Source: Deltaproteobacteria bacterium
GTDB taxonomy: Bacteria; Desulfobacterota; Desulfuromonadia; Desulfuromonadales; Geopsychrobacteraceae
Direction: 5' to 3'
DNA: 11,422 nt
Assembly: GCA_009993495.1 (NCBI GenBank)
Contig: JAACTI010000051.1
Location: forward strand, 1 to 11,422
Of this stretch, positions 1-5,210 are shown in pieces (within the stretch, counting starts at the first letter, position 1; every line of letters begins with the position of its first letter). A model generated the notes under the pieces. The model was given only the letters and a program-made list of their open reading frames with translations, ran no database searches and was not told the origin of the DNA. The position numbers were made by a program, and so were the translations under genes.

Positions 1-2
1 GC

Positions 3-146
3 TTTGCGGCTCTGCGCGAGGCGCCCTTGACGTTTAACGGTCATTTTTACTCCAAGGTTCCTGAACAGTTACCAAAATTTTTAAAAAAGTATCTCTTCCG
101 CTTTGTCGTCATTGGGGTCGAGAGCCCGATGACGCGGATCGTGTAA
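3..146 (+). CDS. C-terminal 47 residues of an unidentified protein (partial, 5' end outside window)
   Basis: A reading frame is open from the window edge to a TAA at 144-146 and encodes 47 residues ending in VIGVESPMTRIV. The composition looks like real protein: an amphipathic, basic stretch (KVPEQLPKFLKKY) followed by a hydrophobic strand (LFRFVVIGV). I do not recognise the family. The frame converges on the decayed ATPase gene, with the two stop codons only two bases apart (144-146 and 149-151). No start codon or ribosome binding site can be judged because the gene enters from outside. It could be an intact gene's end or another remnant in a decaying region. The absence of stops over 47 codons is only modest support. 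Confidence 0.45.
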   Translation, partial: FAALREAPLTFNGHFYSKVPEQLPKFLKKYLFRFVVIGVESPMTRIV

Positions 147-148
147 AT

Positions 149-612
149 CTAATTCTGGAGCTTAGCTTCCGGCAGGTTCAGCAGAAACCGCCAGGCGGGG
201 ATCACGTTAATCATCCCGGAATCAACCGGTATCTGTTTTCTTCACGCCGCTGCGTCACAATCGTGCCTTGTGACCGTTTCTGTTCGGTCATAGCTTCAGC
301 AAGGCGGTGGTTTCACGTTTGCAGATTTGCTGATCGGCCATGGATTCGCACACCTGAACCAGCACGTGCAACGTCCCTTGCCCTCCGGCACTATTAACCT
401 CGCGACCCGTTTTTGTTTTGGAATAAAAGATGTCCTTTGTTTCTCGGCGTAGCACCGTGAACACCAGGTTTTCCAAAAGATGGCCTGAGCTGATCAAGAT
501 ACCGGCGCTGATCGAGGTTACCAGCGCGTGTTCAACAGCGTAAAATTTTTGAGGCTGGTCTTGACCCAGGCGAGGGAAGCGTCAAAGATGCGTACCTTGT
601 TTTCAGCGCTCA
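149..612 (-). pseudogene. Remnant of a DUF4143-type AAA ATPase (C-terminal part, multiple frameshifts)
   Basis: Read on the minus strand, this stretch gives pieces of the C-terminal DUF4143 domain of the AAA_14/DUF4143 ATPases, but in changing frames. The first piece, directly after lipA, contains VRIFDASLA. Near the A/T run at about 542-550 the frame shifts by one base and continues FYAVEHALVTSISAGILISS, then GHLLENLVF and KTKTGREV, then VLVQVCES and KRETTAL, down to about 298. One missing base there gives an early TGA (285-287). The other frame continues SEAMTEQ and SQGTIVT. A third shift near 222-232 leads to DSGMINVIPAWRFLLNLPEA and a TAG at 149-151. Intact relatives are roughly 380-400 residues, so only about the last 150 residues survive; the Walker ATPase part is absent. 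These proteins are generally of unknown role and are often found in accessory DNA. The order of motifs is what I remember of the family, not the result of a search. Confidence 0.8.
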
Positions 613-1491
613 TCAAACAGGCCGTACCTGTTCTGCTGCGTGGTAGGATGAGCGCACCAGGGGCCCGGCTTCGACATGCCGGAAACCAAGTTGCCGGCCA
701 TGGGCGGCCAGTTCGGCGAATTCGTCTGGGTGGAGATAGCGCTGAACTGCGGCATGATTTCGACTCGGCGCCAGATATTGTCCCAGGGTCAGAATATCGC
801 AATTCACTTCACGCAGATCCGTCATCACTGCCAGAATTTCCTCAGGCTCTTCACCCAGGCCGAGCATCAATCCTGACTTGCTGGTGATCTGCGGTGCCAG
901 CGTTTTTATGCGGCGCAGCAGATCGAGACTGCGCTTATAGGCGGCTTCAGGACGAACCTGCGGATAAAGGCGCGGAACAGTTTCCATGTTATGGCCCAAG
1001 ATATCGGGGTTGGCAGCCAGTATAAGTTTCAGGGCAAGGCTTTCTCCCTGCAAGTCGGGAATCAGCAGCTCAATGCGACAATGAGAACGGCGGCGAATCT
1101 GCCGCACCAGGTCGGCAAATTGGCCGGCACCGCCGTCGGGCAGGTCATCACGTGTCACCGAAGTAATTACGGCGTGACGCAGTTCAAGCTCGGCAATTGC
1201 CTGAGCAATTTTGTTATTTTCGTCGGGATCCGGAGGTAAGGCTTCTGCTTGCTCAATGTTGCAAAAACGACAGCTGCGGCTGCACCTATCCCCTAAAATC
1301 ATAAAAGTGGCGGTGCCGTTGTTCCAGCATTCACCCTGGTTGGGACAGGCCGCGCTGCGGCAAACCGTGTTTAAGCCTTGTTGGCGATGATAACCCTCGA
1401 TGCGCGCATAATTTGCACCACCAGGCAGAGGCACCTTCAGCCAGGGGGGCTTGCGCAATTGAGAAATAGGGTCAGGCGGAGGTTGAGTCAT
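613..1491 (-). CDS. lipA: Lipoyl synthase, radical SAM
   Basis: LipA inserts two sulfur atoms into the octanoyl group on lipoyl carrier proteins, such as E2 subunits and glycine cleavage H protein. It uses S-adenosylmethionine radical chemistry and sacrifices an auxiliary [4Fe-4S] cluster. All hallmark residues are visible in the 292-residue product. The auxiliary-cluster cysteines are C44, C49 and C55 (VCRSAACPNQGECW), the radical-SAM cysteines are C70, C74 and C77 (CSRSCRFC), and the C-terminal RSSYH motif (R280-H284) supplies the serine ligand. Length is normal for the family. The ATG at 1491 gives a standard N terminus, although no strong Shine-Dalgarno sequence precedes it. It lies 70 bases downstream of the rubredoxin gene on the same strand, with a strong hairpin between them. 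No lipB is present nearby. Its 3' end directly abuts the ATPase remnant. Confidence 0.97.
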   Translation of the reverse strand: MTQPPPDPISQLRKPPWLKVPLPGGANYARIEGYHRQQGLNTVCRSAACPNQGECWNNGTATFMILGDRCSRSCRFCNIEQAEALPPDPDENNKIAQAIAELELRHAVITSVTRDDLPDGGAGQFADLVRQIRRRSHCRIELLIPDLQGESLALKLILAANPDILGHNMETVPRLYPQVRPEAAYKRSLDLLRRIKTLAPQITSKSGLMLGLGEEPEEILAVMTDLREVNCDILTLGQYLAPSRNHAAVQRYLHPDEFAELAAHGRQLGFRHVEAGPLVRSSYHAAEQVRPV

Positions 1492-1515
1492 GGGCGATTA
1501 CAGGTTTCAGCGGGG

Positions 1516-1555
1516 CGCAGCACAGCAGACTGGTTGCACAGCCTGCTGTGCTGCG
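1516..1555. repeat. Perfect 13-bp inverted repeat (hairpin) between rubredoxin gene and lipA
   Basis: CGCAGCACAGCAG at 1516-1528 is perfectly complementary to CTGCTGTGCTGCG at 1543-1555, leaving a 14-base loop. It starts 7 bases past the rubredoxin stop codon and ends 24 bases before the lipA start, as read on the minus strand. No run of U follows the stem on either strand, so it is not a classical intrinsic terminator. It could stabilise the rubredoxin message, set the rubredoxin:lipA ratio by partial termination or processing, or be a dispersed palindromic element. Confidence 0.8.
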
Positions 1556-1561
1556 GGAAGC

Positions 1562-1720
1562 TCAAAGCGGTTCAAAATTCGTTTTATCGACGCCACACAA
1601 GGGACAAACCCAGTCATCGGGAATGTCCTTGAAGGCGGTGCCGGGGGCAATGCCACTGTCGGGGTCACCCAGGGCCGGATCATAAATATAATCACAGATA
1701 ATACAACGATACTTGTCCAT
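1562..1720 (-). CDS. Rubredoxin (52 residues)
   Basis: This is a short gene with a complete rubredoxin sequence: MDKYRCIICDYIYDP at the N terminus and DDWVCPLCGVDKTNFEPL at the C terminus. The two CxxC pairs (C6, C9 and C39, C42) bind a single iron by four thiolates. The core GDPDSGIAPGTAF and the tryptophan before the second pair are typical. Rubredoxins are small cytoplasmic one-electron carriers, often serving oxygen- and peroxide-detoxifying enzymes in anaerobes. The ATG at 1720 is preceded by GGAGG with five bases of spacing, an excellent ribosome binding site. The length matches standard 52-54 residue rubredoxins. It is followed by lipA on the same strand, so the two may share a transcript. 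A functional tie, such as electron supply to the radical-SAM enzyme, is only a guess. Confidence 0.95.
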   Translation of the reverse strand: MDKYRCIICDYIYDPALGDPDSGIAPGTAFKDIPDDWVCPLCGVDKTNFEPL

Positions 1721-1750
1721 TGGTACCTCCATCGGGTTAAATTTTCAGGA

Positions 1751-1779
1751 ACTTTAGCAGACCTGAAAAATTATGACAA
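1751..1779 (-). promoter_or_regulatory. Putative sigma-70 promoter for the rubredoxin-lipA unit
   Basis: Read on the minus strand, TTGTCA (1779-1774) is followed after exactly 17 bases by TAAAGT (1756-1751). The -10 element lies 30 bases upstream of the rubredoxin start codon, leaving a short leader that contains its GGAGG site. The -10 match is partial (4 of 6). Confidence 0.45.
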
Positions 1780-1960
1780 CATGGGTCAGATATTTTTTCG
1801 CTGTCGATATGTCCCAGGTCAGATTTAGGAAGTTTACCCCCTTGCGACTTGCCGTCAACCCAAAGAAGAACCCTCTGCGGATAAATGATAGACTTTTGTT
1901 ACCGGAGTCGCCGATTATGCTAGGGTCACCAAACTTACCCGTTGAGAAGAAAGGGGAAAA

Positions 1961-2701
1961 ATGCATCCAGCCTCTTATCGAGCGGTGTTGTTTGATCTGG
2001 ACGGAACCCTACTGCAAGTCCAGATGCACAACTTTATACCGCAATATATCAGCGCATTTCATGCCTACTGCCGAGATCTGACCAGCCACCAGCGTTTGCA
2101 GACAGCGATGCGCGCCGGCATTCATCTGCTGCTTGAAACTGAAGATGGTGCGCGCACCAATCAGCAGCGGCTTTTTGATTTTGTCGCCGCGCAGCTCGAG
2201 CTGGATGTTCCTCTTCTTGGCCAACGCTACGCCGATTTTCTGGCGAGCGATTACGAGTTTCTGGCTCCGGCCATTGAGTCCCTACCCCTGGCGAACGCGT
2301 TGGTCAACATCTGTACGCGCGCTAAAATACCGGTGGTGCTGGCAACCAATCCGGTATTCCCACGCCAGTTAATTGAAGCGCGTTGTCGTTGGGCGGGGGT
2401 TGATTTGGCGGCTTTTGATCTGGTTACAAGTTTGGAAAACAGCTGTTACTGCAAGCCGCAACTCGGCTATTTTTATGCCCTGGCTGCGCATCTGGGGGTA
2501 GAGCCACAAGACTGCCTGATGGTGGGCAACGACACCAGCCACGACCTGGCCGCGGGTGAAACGGGGATGACCACCTGGTTGGTTGATACCTGGATTATGG
2601 TGCGCAAGGGGCTGAATTTTACCCCCCATTTCCGCGGCAATCATCAGCAGCTTTATGATTTTCTACACCTTCACCTGCCGGCGAAACAGGATGAGATCTG
2701 A
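1961..2701 (+). CDS. HAD-superfamily phosphohydrolase
   Basis: This 246-residue cytoplasmic protein has all four HAD motifs. Motif I is FDLDGTLL, with nucleophile D12 and acid/base D14. Motif II is the threonine in LATNP (T129). Motif III is the lysine in CKP (K165). Motif IV is MVGNDTSHDLAAGETGM, with metal-binding D191 and D195. A helical cap of about 100 residues (roughly 20-110) sits between motifs I and II, as in subfamily I phosphatases that act on small phosphorylated metabolites. The combination ATNPVFP...RWAGVD and the LENSCYCKP stretch matches a group of uncharacterised HAD proteins I recall from anaerobes; the substrate cannot be predicted. The start is supported by an AGGGG purine run just upstream. 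The gene diverges from the rubredoxin-lipA pair across 240 bases and appears to be transcribed on its own. Confidence 0.9.
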   Translation: MHPASYRAVLFDLDGTLLQVQMHNFIPQYISAFHAYCRDLTSHQRLQTAMRAGIHLLLETEDGARTNQQRLFDFVAAQLELDVPLLGQRYADFLASDYEFLAPAIESLPLANALVNICTRAKIPVVLATNPVFPRQLIEARCRWAGVDLAAFDLVTSLENSCYCKPQLGYFYALAAHLGVEPQDCLMVGNDTSHDLAAGETGMTTWLVDTWIMVRKGLNFTPHFRGNHQQLYDFLHLHLPAKQDEI

Positions 2702-2729
2702 ATTTCTCCAGGGAATGGGATAAATTCTC

Positions 2730-2758
2730 TTGCCGCTGAGTCTGGAAATTATTATAAT
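2730..2758 (+). promoter_or_regulatory. Strong sigma-70-type promoter for the 89-aa protein-rluD-pgeF operon
   Basis: TTGCCG (2730-2735) and a consensus TATAAT (2753-2758) are separated by exactly 17 bases in the AT-rich gap after the HAD gene. Transcription from about 2765 would leave a leader of about 50 bases before the ATG at 2816. Everything downstream to pgeF is tightly packed on the same strand, so this is the likely operon promoter. Confidence 0.6.
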
Positions 2759-2815
2759 TCTTCGGATTATTTAAATTCCATCTGCACGCGCAGGGGCACA
2801 ACAGGGAGACAGCTT

Positions 2816-3085
2816 ATGGCACGTTTGGTAGAAAACCCTGATCTGGCATTTCGTTTGGCCCGGGCAATTGTTTCCGATGTCGCTCTGTACAACCAGGATA
2901 AGGTCAAAGAGGGCATTGAGAAGGACAGCATCTTTACTCTGCTGCAAGACGAACTGCAAGAAGGTCGGGAACATTTTTTTTCGCGAGTTTCGCCCGGTTT
3001 GGACAACCGCGAGCAGATGTACGAACGCGCAATTGTCGATGTCATGATCAAGCAGGCGGGCAAAATTGAAAGCACGATCTGGTAG
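2816..3085 (+). CDS. Conserved 89-residue protein of unknown function, coupled to rluD
   Basis: The product begins MARLVENPDLAFRLARAIVSD and ends MIKQAGKIESTIW. It is predicted to be mostly helical and charged, with no signal peptide, membrane segment, cysteine pair or known catalytic motif. I recall similar short proteins in Desulfuromonadales annotated only as hypothetical, so I assign no function. GGGAG lies seven bases before the ATG at 2816. Its TAG stop (3083-3085) is immediately followed by the ATG of rluD with no gap, indicating translational coupling. A good promoter lies about 60 bases upstream. An accessory or regulatory role connected with ribosome modification is possible from position alone, but not shown. 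Confidence 0.88.
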   Translation: MARLVENPDLAFRLARAIVSDVALYNQDKVKEGIEKDSIFTLLQDELQEGREHFFSRVSPGLDNREQMYERAIVDVMIKQAGKIESTIW

Positions 3086-4078
3086 ATGGAGGAACTCCGC
3101 ACCTTGGTTTTTGACGCGGAGCTTTCAGCGCAGCGTCTCGACATTTTTCTGGGAGCTGAGCTGCCAGGCGTCAGTCGGACGCAGATCAAACGTCTGATCG
3201 AAGAGAATCGGGTTCAGGTCAATGGTGCTCCGGCGAAAGCCTCAACCCGTCTGCGCGGTGGCGAAGAAATCCGGATTCACTGGCGGCCGCCTCAAGCACC
3301 GACAGCTCTATCCGAAGCGATTTCGCTACAGGTTCTGTACGAAGATGGCGATGTGATTGTGATTGACAAGCCGGCTGGCATGGTGGTACACCCGGCGGCC
3401 GGCCACCCCGGGGGAACGCTGGTCAACGCCCTCTTGCACCATTGTCAAGATCTGTCGGGAATTGGTGGCGAATTACGACCCGGCATTGTTCATCGTCTCG
3501 ACAAAGACACCTCGGGAGTCATGGTAGTCACCAAAAATGACCAAACCCATGTCGCCCTGGCGCAGCAATTTAAGCAACACACGATTAACCGCCGCTATCT
3601 GGCACTGCTGCATGGCGTTTTGACTCCCATGAGCGGTCGCATTGACTCTGCCATCGGTCGGCATCCCAATCACCGCCTCAAAATATCGAGCAGCAGCCGT
3701 CACCCCAAAGAGGCAACCACCCACTGGCGTGTTTTAGAGGTGTTCGAAGCCGATCGCCTGAGTCTGGTCGAGTTGCGCCTTGAAACGGGCCGTACACATC
3801 AGATTCGCGTCCATTTTTCCGAGCGCAACCTGCCCCTGGTTCACGACCCGCTCTATGGTGGCCGCGCCCGCACTGCGGCGCTCACGGACACCCGGCTGCG
3901 AAAATTGGCACAGCAGCTGCCGGGGCAGGCGCTCCATGCGCGGCTGCTGGGTTTTATCCATCCGCGGCAACAGCGGTATCTTGAATTCAGCAGTGAGCCT
4001 CCCGCGGCCCTGGCCGAACTGCTCACCTATCTGCACCAGAAGTACGCAGTGGCCCCGTTTCCCCAGGAGTTTTCATGA
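3086..4078 (+). CDS. rluD: RluD-type 23S rRNA pseudouridine synthase, RluA family
   Basis: The 330-residue product is a RluA-family pseudouridine synthase. It has an N-terminal S4 RNA-binding domain (about residues 15-70: QRLDIFLGAELPGVSRTQIKRL and following). The catalytic domain contains IDKPAGMVVHP (residues 93-103), HRLDKDTSG (136-144, catalytic D139), RRYLAL with the conserved tyrosine Y171, and GRTHQIRVH (235-243). In E. coli, RluD modifies uridines 1911, 1915 and 1917 of helix 69 in 23S rRNA; the S4 domain and length fit RluD best, though RluC-like specificity cannot be excluded. The ATG abuts the preceding stop codon and no Shine-Dalgarno sequence is visible, so translation probably depends on coupling. 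Its TGA overlaps the pgeF ATG in an ATGA. Confidence 0.93.
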   Translation: MEELRTLVFDAELSAQRLDIFLGAELPGVSRTQIKRLIEENRVQVNGAPAKASTRLRGGEEIRIHWRPPQAPTALSEAISLQVLYEDGDVIVIDKPAGMVVHPAAGHPGGTLVNALLHHCQDLSGIGGELRPGIVHRLDKDTSGVMVVTKNDQTHVALAQQFKQHTINRRYLALLHGVLTPMSGRIDSAIGRHPNHRLKISSSSRHPKEATTHWRVLEVFEADRLSLVELRLETGRTHQIRVHFSERNLPLVHDPLYGGRARTAALTDTRLRKLAQQLPGQALHARLLGFIHPRQQRYLEFSSEPPAALAELLTYLHQKYAVAPFPQEFS

Positions 4079-4872
4079 AAAAACAACGTGCCGATAAAAT
4101 TCATTATTTTCAGCCCGACTGGGCGACAGATCAACCGAACCTGCTGGCCGGGTTTTCTACCCGCCATGGTGGCGTCAGTCGCGCGCCCTACAATTCACTG
4201 AATCTGGGTTTTGGCACCGAAGATCTCCAGGCTCACGTTGAAGGCAACCGCAACACCTTGTGCCATGCCTTTGATTTACAGCCACACCACTTACTCACCG
4301 TCAAACAGGTTCATGGCAACCAGCTGTTGCTGATTGACGAAGAGAATCTCGACCTTTCGCACTTTCTCAGTCTCGAAGCCGATGGCATTATCACCAACCA
4401 GGTCGGCTTTCTTATCGGGGTGCTGGTGGCCGATTGTCTGCCCCTGTTGCTGCATGATCCCATCCACAAAATCGTCGCTGCCGTCCATATTGGCTGGCGC
4501 GGCGCAGCTACGGGTCTCGTCGGTCAAACCGTCGCGGCAATGAAATCTCATTTCGGTTGCGATCCGACACAGATCCAGGCGGCTGTCGGGCCGGGGATTG
4601 CGGCCCATCGGTATGAAGTCGATCGTCCGGTCCGTGAAGCTTTTCGTCTCGGGAGCGGCTTCTGGGATCACATCTCCCACGAAGTGCGCCTGGGCTATTG
4701 GCACCTTGATCTGGCCCTCAGCTGCCGTTTGCAATTGGAACAGGCCGGTATTTTGCCCGCAAACACTGATCAGATTAAAGAATGTACCTGCTGCCACCCT
4801 GAACTTTTCTTTTCCTACCGCCGCGACAAGGGCCAAACCGGCCGCCAACTGGGTTTTATTGGTTTGCGCTGA
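4075..4872 (+). CDS. pgeF: PgeF/YfiH-type multicopper-laccase-fold protein (peptidoglycan editing / purine nucleoside phosphorylase)
   Basis: This 265-residue protein of the Cu-oxidase_4 (DUF152/YfiH/YlmD) family shows the zinc-binding triad expected for the family: H80 in VKQVHGNQ, C121 in ADCLPLLLHD and H138 in AAVHIGWRG. It also has GPGIAAHRYEVDRPV and the C-terminal ECTCCHPELFFSYRRDKGQTGRQ signature. Family members have been reported as purine nucleoside phosphorylases/adenosine deaminases (FAMIN-like) and, in E. coli, as an enzyme removing wrongly incorporated amino acids from peptidoglycan precursors. Both roles are cytoplasmic and I cannot choose between them here. Start: ATG at 4075 with AGGAG six bases upstream, overlapping the rluD stop by four bases. 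rluD-pgeF adjacency is common in proteobacteria. It is the last gene of the operon. Confidence 0.93.
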   Translation: MKKQRADKIHYFQPDWATDQPNLLAGFSTRHGGVSRAPYNSLNLGFGTEDLQAHVEGNRNTLCHAFDLQPHHLLTVKQVHGNQLLLIDEENLDLSHFLSLEADGIITNQVGFLIGVLVADCLPLLLHDPIHKIVAAVHIGWRGAATGLVGQTVAAMKSHFGCDPTQIQAAVGPGIAAHRYEVDRPVREAFRLGSGFWDHISHEVRLGYWHLDLALSCRLQLEQAGILPANTDQIKECTCCHPELFFSYRRDKGQTGRQLGFIGLR

Positions 4873-5177
4873 AACCTCCCAGGGCCTCCACCGCCAAACA
4901 CCCTGGCCAGCAAGGTTAAAAAATGCACAAAAATCCCCTCCTTCTTCGCACCCAAATTTTCGGTCTCCTGGGGTAAAAATGCCACTTTGATGTTTTTTCC
5001 CAAGAACAGGCCATGGTGCCCCGGCGTTTTTGTTACATTTGTAACCTGAAAACCAATTTTTTTTTCCACATGCTCTTTTTTTTTCAAAGGGAAGGCTTGT
5101 TTTTCAGATTTTTGTCAGAAGCCATTTGTATACTCGGCGACATCAAAAAGAGTTTTAGCCGCCCCCGGAGGGGGGGG
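4873..5177. other. Intergenic region with spaced T-tracts, small palindrome and G/C tracts
   Basis: There is no convincing gene in the gap between pgeF and the trkH 3' end. T-tracts lie at 4993-4998, 5027-5031, 5057-5065, 5076-5084, 5100-5104 and 5109-5113. Their centres are about 34, 32, 19, 22 and 9 bases apart, close to whole numbers of helical turns, as expected for curved DNA. A short palindrome, GTTAC-ATTT-GTAAC, lies at 5032-5045. A TATACT hexamer at 5129-5134 could be a -10 element, but no well-spaced -35 is present. A run of C5 (5162-5166) and G8 (5170-5177) precedes the terminator. Confidence 0.5.
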
Positions 5178-5210
5178 AGCCCCCATCCTTCCCCGGCATG
5201 GGGGCTTTTT
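5178..5210 (+). terminator. Intrinsic terminator (plus strand)
   Basis: AGCCCCCAT (5178-5186) and ATGGGGGCT (5198-5206) form a perfect 9-bp GC-rich stem with an 11-base loop, followed by a T-run (5206-5210, then ATTT). It overlaps the last bases of trkH, which is on the opposite strand (stop at 5209-5211). It should stop transcription coming from pgeF, about 305 bases upstream, or from any closer promoter, before it runs antisense into trkH. The same stem could fold in the trkH transcript, but there it is followed by a C-run rather than U. Confidence 0.85.

Noticed and set aside
528..887. 119-codon open frame on the plus strand over the lipA 3' end
   Set aside because: It overlaps lipA and the ATPase remnant antisense, and the translation is rich in arginine and serine without motifs.
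1773..2081. 102-codon open frame overlapping the HAD gene start
   Set aside because: It crosses the promoter region and the HAD coding sequence in another frame, with no ribosome binding site.
4291..4848. 185-codon open frame on the minus strand within pgeF
   Set aside because: It is antisense to a gene with all its metal-binding motifs intact, and its translation is not protein-family-like.
4879..4906. CCAGGG/CCCTGG inverted repeat just after pgeF as a terminator
   Set aside because: It is only 6 bp with a 16-base loop and no following T-run. The hairpin at 5178-5206 is far stronger.
4815..5087. 90-codon minus-strand frame in the pgeF-trkH gap
   Set aside because: Its lysine-rich start comes from the T-tracts, and its end is antisense to pgeF. 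It shows no family resemblance.
5112..5134. TTGTCA and TATACT as a paired -35/-10 promoter
   Set aside because: The spacer is only 11 bases, too short for sigma-70. TATACT alone is kept as a weak -10 candidate.
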